Below, in pieces: positions 8,826 to 17,358 of a DNA stretch of 64,000 nucleotides (position 1 is the first letter of the stretch; every line of letters begins with the position of its first letter). The translations under genes and the position numbers were made by a program. This DNA comes from Clostridium sp. C8-1-8. Its GTDB lineage: Bacteria; Bacillota; Clostridia; Clostridiales; Clostridiaceae. The stretch is taken from assembly GCF_009928445.1 (NCBI RefSeq), contig NZ_JAABNO010000015.1, positions 28,349 to 92,348 on the forward strand, given 5' to 3'. The notes beneath the pieces are model-generated. The model saw only the letters and a program-made list of their open reading frames with translations, ran no database searches and was not told the origin of the DNA.

Positions 8826-9470
8826 ATGAAAAGAATACAAACTATTCAAAAAATAACTGAATGCGGTGTAGTAGCTGTTATAAGAGCGGAGTCTAAGGAA
8901 CAGGCTATAAAGATAATAGATGCAGTAAAAGAAGGCGGAATAAAGGCTCTAGAAATTACAATGACAGTGCCTGGAGCAGTAGAGATAATAAAAGAGATAT
9001 CAGAGATTTATAAGAATGAAGATTTAATAATAGGTGCAGGTACAGTTCTAGATCCAGAAACAGCTAGAGCATGTATTCTTGCTGGAGCAGAATTTATAGT
9101 AAGTCCTTACTTTGATGCAGAAACTGTTAAGCTATGCAATAGATATAGAGTAGCAGTAATGCCAGGAATAATGACTGTTAAGGAAGCTGTTGCTGCACTT
9201 GAATATGGTGTTGAAGTTCTAAAGGTTTTCCCAGGAAATGCTTATGGGCCTTCAATAATAAGTTCCTTCAAAGGACCTTTGCCACAAGCTAACTTCATGC
9301 CTACAGGCGGAGTTAACTTAGAAAACATAAAGGATTGGGTAAAAGCTGGAGCAGTAGCTGTTGGAACAGGTTCTGATCTAACTAAAGGAGCAAAGACTGG
9401 CGACTATGCTTTAGTTACTGAAACTGCTAAAAAGTTTGTTGATGCATTAAATAAAGCAAGAGAAATATAA
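8826..9470 (+). CDS. kdgA: KDPG/KHG aldolase
   Basis: Cleaves 2-keto-3-deoxy-6-phosphogluconate to pyruvate and glyceraldehyde 3-phosphate, the last step of the pathway. The 214-residue TIM-barrel protein shows the class I aldolase features VVAVIRAESKEQA, GGIKALEITMTVPGA, IGAGTVLDPE and the Schiff-base lysine in VLKVFPGNAYGPS, then PTGGVNLENI. RBS TAGGAGG lies before the ATG. kdgK begins 40 bp downstream, so the two are likely co-transcribed. Confidence 0.94.
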   Translation: MKRIQTIQKITECGVVAVIRAESKEQAIKIIDAVKEGGIKALEITMTVPGAVEIIKEISEIYKNEDLIIGAGTVLDPETARACILAGAEFIVSPYFDAETVKLCNRYRVAVMPGIMTVKEAVAALEYGVEVLKVFPGNAYGPSIISSFKGPLPQANFMPTGGVNLENIKDWVKAGAVAVGTGSDLTKGAKTGDYALVTETAKKFVDALNKAREI

Positions 9471-9510
9471 TATTATTTCTAAAGATTATTTGAGAGATGG
9501 TGTAAGCACG

Positions 9511-10458
9511 ATGGAAGTATTAACTTTTGGTGAAACTATGGTTCTTTTCAATCCTGAATCTAATGGACCATTAAGATATGTTAATAGTTTTGGCAAGTCA
9601 GTAGGAGGAGCAGATTCTAATGTAGCGGTAGCTCTTGCAAGACTTGGACATGATACAGCGTGGTTTTCAAAGTTAGGAAATGATGAATTTGGAAGACAAA
9701 TCCTCAATGTAGTAAGAGGCGAGGGCGTTGATACCTCTAGAGTTAAGCTTGATAACGAAGCAAATACTGGTATTATGTTTAAGGAAAGAATAGGTGGAGA
9801 CAATCCAAGTGTTTATTACTACAGAAAAGGATCTGCAGCAAGTAGACTTTCTGTACAAGATATAGATGTGGATTACATTAAAAAAGCTAAGATAATTCAT
9901 GTTACTGGTATTACTCCAGCTTTATCTGAAAGTGCTAGGGCCATGGTGTTTGAGGTTCTTAAGATAGCAAAAGAAAATAAAATAACAGTTTCTTTTGATC
10001 CTAACATAAGGTTAAAGTTGTGGACGATTGAAGAAGCTAAGCCTGTACTTTTAGAAATGGCAAAGATGGCTGATATAATTTTCCCAGGATGTGATGAAGG
10101 GGAGCTACTTTTAGGAACTAGTGATGAAAAAGAGATAGCAGACGAGTTTATGTCAATGGGAGCTAAGATAGTAGCGGTAAAGCTAGGAGCAGAAGGCTGT
10201 TATGTAGCTAACAAAGATGAAGCTGTTTACGTTAAAGGCTTCAAAATAGAAAAGCTTATAGATTCTGCTGGGGCTGGAGATGGTTTTGCAGCTGGATTCT
10301 TATCAGGAGTTCTGAAAGGCCTAAGCTTAGGTGAGTGTGGTAAGCAAGGAAATGGAGTTGGAGCAATGGCAACTCTTGTTCAAGGGGACATGGAAGCATA
10401 CCCATATATGGATCAGCTTATGACCTTTATGGGGAAAAAGAAAGTTATAGATAGATAA
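9511..10458 (+). CDS. kdgK: 2-keto-3-deoxygluconate kinase
   Basis: Phosphorylates KDG to KDPG with ATP. The 315-residue PfkB-family (ribokinase fold) protein begins MEVLTFGETMVLF, carries GGADSNVAVALARLG near the sugar-binding site and ends with the catalytic anion-hole motif DSAGAGDGFAAGF. I chose ATG 9511 because the family starts at that point; an in-frame TTG at 9490 is the alternative. The RBS is weak (GAGAGATGG). With kdgA it links the uxa genes to glycolysis. Confidence 0.9.
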   Translation: MEVLTFGETMVLFNPESNGPLRYVNSFGKSVGGADSNVAVALARLGHDTAWFSKLGNDEFGRQILNVVRGEGVDTSRVKLDNEANTGIMFKERIGGDNPSVYYYRKGSAASRLSVQDIDVDYIKKAKIIHVTGITPALSESARAMVFEVLKIAKENKITVSFDPNIRLKLWTIEEAKPVLLEMAKMADIIFPGCDEGELLLGTSDEKEIADEFMSMGAKIVAVKLGAEGCYVANKDEAVYVKGFKIEKLIDSAGAGDGFAAGFLSGVLKGLSLGECGKQGNGVGAMATLVQGDMEAYPYMDQLMTFMGKKKVIDR

Positions 10459-10547
10459 AGATATATATAAAGTAATCATATAGATTACTACGATTCTTAA
10501 GGATAATAAGTATATTATAAGAAAATGTTTTTGGACGAACATTATAT

Positions 10548-10587
10548 AAAAAGCTGTGCATTAGAGTAACTCTATGTACAGCTTTTT
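10548..10587 (+). terminator. Terminator after kdgK
   Basis: AAAAGCTGT...ACAGCTTTTT with an inner stem TTAGAGT/AACTCTA. The following 190 bp up to the chemoreceptor are AT-rich and hold only a small AAGTAT...ATACTT dyad near 10701-10727. Confidence 0.8.
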
Positions 10588-10776
10588 ACTTTTGTAACTT
10601 ATTATAGTATAATTACTTGAAGTTTTGCTTTTTTATACAATATTGAGGTTAAGTTATAGTATTGCCATATTGAGTTTAACTTTAGTAACATTATCAAATA
10701 AAGTATAAATTCCTCAAGGAAATACTTAAATATTAATTGATAATCAACGATAATAAACAAAAGGAGGATTGATGAG

Positions 10777-12579
10777 TTGAATAATCATAAAAATTTATTT
10801 TTTAGATCAGTGGCTAGTATTGAAGTTTTTACCTATATAGTTCCAGTTCCACTGGTAGCGTACATAATATTAATTCTTGGGAAATACTCTGAAAGTTCCT
10901 CTGCTATATTAGGCTATTTTTTTGGACTTACGATGGCAACGGTAATAACTTTAATTCATGGTATTTTAAATAAGTTATTTTATAGAAAGATTGAAAGTGA
11001 CTTAAACCATTATGAAGCCTTAACTGAGGAAAAGATTAGATATCATAGAGCAACTTTATTAAGATATCCATTTAAAGAAGGTATTTATACTTTTATAAGA
11101 TGGTTATATGGAGTAATGCTAGTACCTGTGTTTGCAGGAGTTTTTACTGAAATAACTAGTTCTAGACTTATAGTGTGTGCGGCAGCTGCTATAATGGCAG
11201 CCCCATTAGGTTTTGTTATAAATTATTTTGGAGCTGAGGCTATTAACTATAATATTCTATCTAACCAAGTTTTCTCTAATATAAGTGGAAATAATGAGGA
11301 AAAGAAGGATTTTAAGCTCACAACAAAGTTTTCAATGTTAGCAATTGTTATATTCTGGCTTTGTTTTACAGCGTTCTTTAGTATTAGCTATGCTAGCATA
11401 ACTGATATACTAGATAAGAATAATATAATTATACACTATGGCGTAATCTCTGTTGCTATCTTATATGTGACGGTGTTTAGTCTCTTGAGATTCCATAAGA
11501 TTGTAAAGAACAGATTAGGAGATATGGTTACTGTAATAAAAACAATTTCTGAGGGAGACTTAACCGTAAATATAAGTACAACCTCCAACGATGATTTAGG
11601 AGAAATATCTGAAGCTATACTGCTCATGAAAAATGCATTGAAAAATATAGCTTTAGGAACAGTTAGTGAATCAAATAATATTTCAGATACAGTTATTTTT
11701 ACAACAAATAGTATGGAAGTATTATCTAAGGATATAGAGAAGGTTGCATCTATAACAGAACAGCTATCTGCAGTAACAGAGGAAACCGCTGCATCTACAA
11801 TTGAAATTAGTGGATTTTCTAAAGAGATAGAAAATAATATAGAAAAGGCAACCTTGAAAGTTAACGACGATGCAATTTTAGTTGAAAATATTATGAGTAG
11901 AGCTAAAACTCTAAGGGTAAATGCAGTAAATTCAAAGAAGAACGCTGATGATGTTTATGAGTTGACACAGAAAAAGTTATTAAGTGCAATGGAACAGATA
12001 AAAACCGTTGATAAGATCGCAGTATTATCAAATTCTATACTAGCTATAGCAAACCAAACTAATCTTTTAGCACTAAATGCTGCTATTGAGGCTGCAAGAG
12101 CTGGAGAGGCAGGAAGGGGATTTTCAGTTGTAGCTGATCAGATAAGAGTATTAGCTGAAAACTCAAGTAAATTTATTGGAGAAATAAAGGTTGTCACAGA
12201 AGAAGTTATGGTGGCATCTAAGAATATTGTGGAATCTTCAAACGAGCTATTAGGGTTTATTGATAATCAAGTTATAAATGACTATGAGTCTATGGTTCAA
12301 ACTGGGGAGTACTATATGGAAGATGCAACTAGGGTTGAAAATCTTATAAAGAATATTAGGAGTACCTTCCAGATGTTACTCTCTTCATCATCAAATATAT
12401 CTAGTATCATAGAGCAGGTATCTCAGGCAAGTGATTCTATAGCAGAGGGTACTCAAGATATAATGATTAAGGCACAAGATGTTTTATCAAGTGCTACAAA
12501 AGTTAAAGATAATACTCAATTATCTAAGGAAAGTACGATAAACTTAATGGAGATGACTTCAAAATATAAAGTTAATTAG
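10777..12579 (+). CDS. Methyl-accepting chemotaxis protein with a multi-pass membrane input region
   Basis: A 600-residue chemoreceptor. The N-terminal ~235 residues hold about six hydrophobic segments with no sizeable extracellular domain, so it may sense within the membrane or a membrane-linked state. A HAMP-like segment (about 240-290, [21 protein letters not shown]) leads into the cytoplasmic signalling domain with the conserved tip [29 protein letters not shown] start after AAAGGAGG; the nearby ATG is followed by a stop. [22 protein letters not shown] segment after the tip is shared with the other three receptors here. No che genes are nearby. Confidence 0.9.
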   Translation: MNNHKNLFFRSVASIEVFTYIVPVPLVAYIILILGKYSESSSAILGYFFGLTMATVITLIHGILNKLFYRKIESDLNHYEALTEEKIRYHRATLLRYPFKEGIYTFIRWLYGVMLVPVFAGVFTEITSSRLIVCAAAAIMAAPLGFVINYFGAEAINYNILSNQVFSNISGNNEEKKDFKLTTKFSMLAIVIFWLCFTAFFSISYASITDILDKNNIIIHYGVISVAILYVTVFSLLRFHKIVKNRLGDMVTVIKTISEGDLTVNISTTSNDDLGEISEAILLMKNALKNIALGTVSESNNISDTVIFTTNSMEVLSKDIEKVASITEQLSAVTEETAASTIEISGFSKEIENNIEKATLKVNDDAILVENIMSRAKTLRVNAVNSKKNADDVYELTQKKLLSAMEQIKTVDKIAVLSNSILAIANQTNLLALNAAIEAARAGEAGRGFSVVADQIRVLAENSSKFIGEIKVVTEEVMVASKNIVESSNELLGFIDNQVINDYESMVQTGEYYMEDATRVENLIKNIRSTFQMLLSSSSNISSIIEQVSQASDSIAEGTQDIMIKAQDVLSSATKVKDNTQLSKESTINLMEMTSKYKVN

Positions 12580-12598
12580 AATTAAGGAAGATTTGTAA

Positions 12599-12636
12599 AA
12601 GAATCACTGAAGAAGATATCTTCAGTGATTCTTTTA
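12599..12636 (+). terminator. Terminator, TCACTGAAG family
   Basis: AGAATCACTGAAGA pairs with TCTTCAGTGATTCT, followed by TTTT. The stem matches the hairpin attached to repeat copy B. Confidence 0.8.
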
Positions 12637-12708
12637 CTATGCATTAAAGCTAGTAATCTTAACTAGATATAATTTTATCAATAGAGAAATAAAAGTTTAT
12701 TTTTAGTA

Positions 12709-12739
12709 TTGACATTAACGCAACGTAAAAGTTTATATT
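12709..12739 (+). promoter_or_regulatory. MerR-type promoter with 19-bp spacer
   Basis: TTGACA (12709-12714) and TATATT (12734-12739) are 19 bp apart. An interrupted dyad ATTAACG-CAACGTAAA lies in the spacer. The over-long spacer with a dyad is the hallmark of MerR-activated promoters, so the downstream gene is probably autoregulated. Confidence 0.7.
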
Positions 12740-12761
12740 AATAATATCAGGAGGTGATGTT

Positions 12762-13526
12762 GTGGAGTACACAGTGCAAAAGTTAGCACAACTAGGGCGG
12801 ATAAGTACAAGAACTCTAAGATATTATGATGAGATTGGAATTCTAAAGCCGGCAAGAATCAACTCATCAGGATATCGTATATATGGTCAAGAAGAGGTGG
12901 ATAAACTGCAGCAAATACTTTTTTATAAAGAGTTAGGTGTAGATTTAGAAAGTATAAAGGATATAATAACTAACCCTGCTTTTGATAGGGCAAAGGCACT
13001 GAAAGAGCATAAGCAAAAGCTTCTTGAGAGAAAGGCTCAACTGGATCTATTATTAGACAATGTTGATAAAACTTTAAAAGCAATGGAAGGAGTAATTACA
13101 ATGAAAGATAAAGAAAAATTTGAAGGGTTCAAACAAAAGCTTATAGATGATAATGAAGAGAAATATGGGAAAGAAATACGAGATAAATATGGTGATGACA
13201 CAATTAATAAATCAAATACTAAGCTTAAGGGAATGACTGAAGAAGAATATGAAGAAGTTACTAAGTTAGGAAATGAAGTTATAGAACTTCTTTCCAAAGC
13301 TTTTGCAACAGGAGATCCAGCAGGAGAACTTGCCCAAAAGGCTGCAGAGCTTCATAAACAGTGGCTTAGTTTTTATTGGGATAAGTATAGCAAGGAAGCA
13401 CATGCAGGAGTTGCGCAAATGTATGTAGAGGATGAAAGATTTAGAGAATTTTATGATAAAGAGCAGCCTGGGACAGCAGCGTTTTTAAGAGATGCCATTT
13501 TAGTTTATACTGGAATGAAAAAATAA
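12762..13526 (+). CDS. MerR-family regulator with TipAS effector domain
   Basis: A 254-residue activator. The N-terminal winged helix-turn-helix (residues 1-70, YTVQKLAQLGRISTRTLRYYDEIGIL) is followed by a dimerisation coiled coil (about 75-115) and a C-terminal TipAS domain (about 125-250, with HKQWLSFYWDKYSKEAHAGVAQMYVEDERF). TipAS domains in TipA and Mta bind drugs. GTG start after AGGAGGTGATG. Its promoter has the 19-bp MerR spacing. The neighbouring small membrane protein is a possible but unproven target. Confidence 0.88.
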   Translation: MEYTVQKLAQLGRISTRTLRYYDEIGILKPARINSSGYRIYGQEEVDKLQQILFYKELGVDLESIKDIITNPAFDRAKALKEHKQKLLERKAQLDLLLDNVDKTLKAMEGVITMKDKEKFEGFKQKLIDDNEEKYGKEIRDKYGDDTINKSNTKLKGMTEEEYEEVTKLGNEVIELLSKAFATGDPAGELAQKAAELHKQWLSFYWDKYSKEAHAGVAQMYVEDERFREFYDKEQPGTAAFLRDAILVYTGMKK

Positions 13527-13580
13527 ATATCATTGTCATACCAAACTTTTCAAAGATGTATTGGAATGATAGATAAACAA

Positions 13581-13621
13581 AAGAATCGCTAAATAAAGTT
13601 GCTTTAGTGGTTCTTTTATTA
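13581..13621 (+). terminator. Terminator of the MerR gene
   Basis: AAGAATCGCTAAA...TTTAGTGGTTCTTTT with G-U pairs. A divergent member of the TCACTGAAG terminator family. Confidence 0.65.
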
Positions 13622-13700
13622 TTTAATCGCCAATATTGCTATTGACTATTTGAGGCACTAGGTTTTAAATGGTTTATATAGAATTTTATGGGGGAATGTT

Positions 13701-14030
13701 ATGACTTTAGTTTTTATAATTTTTATAGCTTGTAGCATATTATTTATTTCCTTGGGAATTATTGTGTATAAGTTAAAAAAGATAGAAATACTTTCATATT
13801 ATGATGGAACGAAAAAATATGATAGAGATACTCTTGCAAAGATAGCAGGAAAACATCTAATTGATATGGGAATATGGACTCTTATTATTAATGTAATATT
13901 TATGTTTTTATGTAGGATACATTTTGCTTTTATATTTCTATTCATGATAAGTTATTGCTTTGTATTAGTATGGTATAGTGTAAAAGTCACTAAAGATATA
14001 GAAAAGTTAGAGTTGAAAAATAATAATTAA
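13701..14030 (+). CDS. Small membrane protein, DUF3784-like
   Basis: A 109-residue protein with three hydrophobic segments: residues 2-24, about 55-73 and about 74-92. A short hydrophilic region KIEILSYYDGTKKYDRDTLAKIAG lies between the first and second. The layout resembles DUF3784 membrane proteins of Firmicutes; function unknown. The ATG follows GGGGGAATGTT. It stands alone between a terminator and a long hairpin. Confidence 0.6.
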   Translation: MTLVFIIFIACSILFISLGIIVYKLKKIEILSYYDGTKKYDRDTLAKIAGKHLIDMGIWTLIINVIFMFLCRIHFAFIFLFMISYCFVLVWYSVKVTKDIEKLELKNNN

Positions 14031-14105
14031 GATCAAAAGGATAGAGAAGTAATTTTAGCAAGTATATTTAAGTCTCAAGATTGTGATAAGGATATTTTTA
14101 AGGTT

Positions 14106-14260
14106 AGACTATGTTTAAGGATATTGTTCAAAATAAGGGGTTATTAAATAAATACTATATGAGTGAGCTATCAGAATTAATATGAATTATAAATATAATT
14201 CATATTAATTCTGATAGCTCATATAAGCACAGCATGAATAACCGCTTATTTTTAATACAG
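14106..14260. repeat. MITE-like element with nested 26-bp perfect hairpin
   Basis: The left end AGACTATGTTTAAGG aligns with the element at 4005. An outer imperfect stem (AAAATAAGGGGTTATT against AATAACCGCTTATTTT) encloses a perfect 26-bp inverted repeat (about 14167-14192 and 14197-14222, starting GAGCTATCAG) with a 4-nt loop AAAT. There is no T tract on either side of the inner stem. It lies between convergent genes and could also act as a bidirectional transcription barrier. Confidence 0.55.
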
Positions 14261-14273
14261 ACAAAAATGAAAA

Positions 14274-15938
14274 TTATTTCTTTTCTGTAGAAGTCTTATT
14301 TTCTTTCTCTATTTTTTTCTGAGTATCAGATTTTCTTTGTGAAAACTCTAGATTGTCAAATCCAGTTGCATTTATAACAACGCCATCGGCATCTATATAA
14401 TCAAGTTCTACCTTATCCCCAGCTTGAGTTAAGGCTAGTTCACCAGATGCATCTGCACTTACAACGAATATAACATCTGGTTTTTCCTTAGTTATGATAT
14501 GGTAGAAGGTTGTCTTATCAGTAATTTCCTGGCCAATTCTCAATACTGTAGCTTGTTCATGATTTATCTTACCTGAAGAATTCAAGGATGAAAGATTGCC
14601 TTTACCAGTAAGTGCCTTTGTATAATCTGATAAGGTTTGTTTAGTTGTCTCGCCAACTCCTACGATATTATAGTCTTGTACACTTATCATTCCATACATT
14701 CTTACAATACCATCTTTATCTTTAAGTGTTGTAAAGTAGGTTGGAACATTTTCTATATTGATTAATATTGGCGAAGTTGCTTTGTAACCCATGTTCTGTA
14801 CTTTACCCTCAGCTGATTTTATACTTGCCTCTTCAGTAGCACCAGAAGTTTTGTATAAGGTTGTTTGATGAGTTTTTGTATTTGTCAAAGTAAAACCTAT
14901 AGTAGCACTATCCTTACCTACAGAGGTTAATCCGTTATAGTAATAGCAGTTACCTTTGTCATAAATTATTTCTCCACCTTCAGTAGTCTTAAGCTTATTG
15001 TTCTTGGTGAACCACTGAAATCCCTTTATATACTCTCCATAGAGGTTTAATTGTTTTCTAACTATATCTTCTGGTTGAATTCTATCTACCCAGCTAGGAG
15101 TATTATTTATATCATAATTTTTTACTTCTCCAGTTTGTGCATTTACTATAGCTGTACCTAACACTTTTTCCCCAGAAAAACCTATAGTGTTTTTGTATCT
15201 AGTTATAACCCAATAAGGAGCACCATTATCATCAATTTCAAAAGAGTAGTCAGTTAAACCTACAAATTCATTGCCTTGATAATAAGTATGTCTTAGAAGA
15301 TCATCGCTTAAAAAAGCATTAGGCTGATATTTTAAATGTATAGGCTTGCCATTAAGTTCTTTAACGAAAGTTACATCATCAGCATTTGTAGCGCTTACTA
15401 CTATATATCCTGGAGTACCTTCACGATTGCTTGACCAACTGAAGAAGCCTGAGTGCAATAACGGAACAATCCAGCAAAGTTTATCTTTAACAATTTGTTT
15501 TACAGGCTCTCCTGGAGTTACTTGGCTACCTATAGCTCCAGCTTCTCCAAGCTTCTTTTCAGCCAGTTTTTCTGCATATGTCTTGTCTACTACAGGTAGT
15601 TGAGTTATATCTATTGGCGAAATATCTTTAGAGAAGGTTTCTTCTTTTATTGTACCAATTAGGTTTTTGTAATCTTTGGCTCTAAATATGCCACTAGATA
15701 TTAGGCAGTACCCCAGGAATACTAAAATAATTATAGGTATAATAACTACTACCTTCTTGTTTCTTAGAATTAGTCTAGCTAAGACTGATAGAAAAATAAT
15801 GGCTATTGAAACAAATAAAGTTGTTGATATAAATCCTAAAGTTAAAGGGAATAAAAATAGCCAGTGAACAGCTAGTGTGATCAGAACAATAAAAATTACC
15901 GCAGCTAAGAAAAACTTAGAGTTTGCCTCTTTTTTCAT
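14274..15938 (-). CDS. Unrecognised membrane protein with large extracellular domain
   Basis: I do not recognise a named family. The 554-residue protein begins with three or four hydrophobic segments in residues 1-90. About 450 hydrophilic residues follow that look beta-rich, with repeated PepSY-like stretches (AEKLAEKKLGEAG, APYWVITRYKNTIGFSGEKVLGTAIVNAQTGEVKNY). The tail is lysine-rich. Its start follows AAGGAGATTTTA on the minus strand. It is monocistronic, convergent with the DUF3784-like gene and divergent from the QueG-like gene. A cell-envelope role is a guess. Confidence 0.6.
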   Translation of the reverse strand: MKKEANSKFFLAAVIFIVLITLAVHWLFLFPLTLGFISTTLFVSIAIIFLSVLARLILRNKKVVVIIPIIILVFLGYCLISSGIFRAKDYKNLIGTIKEETFSKDISPIDITQLPVVDKTYAEKLAEKKLGEAGAIGSQVTPGEPVKQIVKDKLCWIVPLLHSGFFSWSSNREGTPGYIVVSATNADDVTFVKELNGKPIHLKYQPNAFLSDDLLRHTYYQGNEFVGLTDYSFEIDDNGAPYWVITRYKNTIGFSGEKVLGTAIVNAQTGEVKNYDINNTPSWVDRIQPEDIVRKQLNLYGEYIKGFQWFTKNNKLKTTEGGEIIYDKGNCYYYNGLTSVGKDSATIGFTLTNTKTHQTTLYKTSGATEEASIKSAEGKVQNMGYKATSPILINIENVPTYFTTLKDKDGIVRMYGMISVQDYNIVGVGETTKQTLSDYTKALTGKGNLSSLNSSGKINHEQATVLRIGQEITDKTTFYHIITKEKPDVIFVVSADASGELALTQAGDKVELDYIDADGVVINATGFDNLEFSQRKSDTQKKIEKENKTSTEKK

Positions 15939-16226
15939 ATTAAAATCTCCTTATAATTAATTAATAGTTATTGCGAAACTTAGACATCTGGATTGAAATA
16001 TACTCAATTTTAGCATATGTACAAAATAAATAAAATGTAAAGAAATTCTATAATTATAGTAATTTAAGGTTGCTTTTATAAAAAGTACAAGAAAGTGTCA
16101 ATAAAAACTATAAGTAAGTAGTTAAAAGTCTACATGCTTATCTTTTTTATAATATGGAAATAATAAAGCTAATTAAGGATTTATTAATTTGAATTAATAA
16201 TTTACATTAAGATCACTTTATAATTA

Positions 16227-16329
16227 TATAGGTATCCAACTTAACTATTGCTTTATAAATGCCCGATAATTCCCAGAAGCCGTGATTATAGGGTATTCAT
16301 AAATTAAGTTTTCGTAAAGTATACCTATA
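16227..16329. other. Structured intergenic element before the QueG-like gene
   Basis: TATAGGTAT (16227-16235) pairs with ATACCTATA (16321-16329). Inside, AACTTAA pairs with TTAAGTT, then AATGCCC with GGGTATT, then ATAAT with ATTAT around a conserved-looking TCCCAGAAGCCGTG loop. Four nested stems in 103 nt suggest an RNA leader or a MITE. It matches no riboswitch class I know. The rest of the 460-bp gap (15939-16400) is AT-rich with nothing else clear. Confidence 0.4.
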
Positions 16330-16400
16330 GGTAAGATGATACTTTATCTTGAATAACTAGTATGCTTATTTTTCTATATACAAGTAAAGGAATGATTAGA

Positions 16401-17291
16401 GTGAAAGAAAAGCTTATAGATTTTTGTAAGTCTATTGGAATAGAGTGTGTAGGAATTGCGCCTTCAGGACCTTATCTTGATTTCGAAGAACTTTGGAGAA
16501 AACAAATTGCTAAAGGTAAAATAACTGGCTTCGAAGAAAAAGATATTGAAAAAAGAGTTTATCCCAATTTGACTTTACATGATTGTAAATCTGTAATAGT
16601 GTGCTTGTTTCCATACTATATAGGGGAAAGAGAAGGAGCCAATATATCTAAATATGCATTCAGCAAAGACTATCATGTTATAGGTAAGAAAAAATTAGAG
16701 CAAATTGGCTGTTTTTTAAGTGAAAGCCTTGAAGGTTTTAATTATAAGGCCTTTGTTGATACTGGTCCTCTAAGTGATAGATATTTAGCTTATAGAGCTG
16801 GATTGGGATTCTGGGGGATAAATAATCACATAATAACTGATAGATATGGTTCTTATGTGTTTATCGGGTACATATTAAATAACTATCCATTTGAAGTGGA
16901 TAAACCTCAAGATAGAACTTGCTTTCAGTGCTTTACTTGCGTAAAAAGATGCCCAGGGCAGTGTATCTTAGGAGATTTTACTATTGATCCGCTAAGATGT
17001 AGATCTTATATAACTCAAAAGAAAGGTGAACTATCAGAAGAAGAGACTGAGATACTAAAAAAGACAGATATGATATGGGGGTGTGATGTGTGTCAGGATG
17101 TTTGTCCACATAATAGAAAAATTGAAGAAACTAATTTAGAGGAATTTAGAAATGATTTAAAGTATAGAATCGAATTAGAGGAACTTGAGGAAATATCCAA
17201 TAAAGAATTTATGAGACGATATAAAGATAGAGCTTTTAGTTGGAGAGGAGGGAAAGTTATACTTAGAAATCACCAAATACTTAAAGATTAA
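16401..17291 (+). CDS. queG: QueG-like epoxyqueuosine reductase
   Basis: QueG is a cobalamin- and [4Fe-4S]-dependent enzyme that reduces epoxyqueuosine to queuosine in tRNA. The protein of about 296 residues has the DUF1730-type N-terminal region, the FVDTGPLSDRYLAYRAGLGFWGINNHII core with the conserved aspartate, and two 4Fe-4S motifs (CFQCFTCVKRCPGQC and CDVCQDVCPHN). I prefer the GTG at 16401, 9 nt after AAAGGA; an ATG at 16362 has no RBS. It lacks the C-terminal HEAT-like repeat of longer QueG proteins. A related ferredoxin-type reductase is the alternative. Confidence 0.75.
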   Translation: MKEKLIDFCKSIGIECVGIAPSGPYLDFEELWRKQIAKGKITGFEEKDIEKRVYPNLTLHDCKSVIVCLFPYYIGEREGANISKYAFSKDYHVIGKKKLEQIGCFLSESLEGFNYKAFVDTGPLSDRYLAYRAGLGFWGINNHIITDRYGSYVFIGYILNNYPFEVDKPQDRTCFQCFTCVKRCPGQCILGDFTIDPLRCRSYITQKKGELSEEETEILKKTDMIWGCDVCQDVCPHNRKIEETNLEEFRNDLKYRIELEELEEISNKEFMRRYKDRAFSWRGGKVILRNHQILKD

Positions 17292-17294
17292 TGA

Positions 17295-17343
17295 TTTAAA
17301 GAGACTATTGAGAAAGTTAATCCTACAGATAGTCTCTTTAATC
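17295..17343. terminator. Bidirectional terminator between convergent genes
   Basis: TTTAAAGAGACTAT pairs with ATAGTCTCTTTA, so both directions have a T-rich end. It serves the QueG-like gene and the chemoreceptor on the minus strand. Confidence 0.75.
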
Positions 17344-17358
17344 AAATAGCTTAAAGCT

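Noticed and set aside
10733-10756. Two GATAAT hexamers before the first chemoreceptor as a Fur box
   Set aside because: The hexamers are separated by five bases in the wrong phase and do not form the usual dyad.
16227-16329. Cobalamin or preQ1 riboswitch before the QueG-like gene
   Set aside because: No B12-box or preQ1 consensus could be found on either strand. Reported instead as an unassigned structured element.
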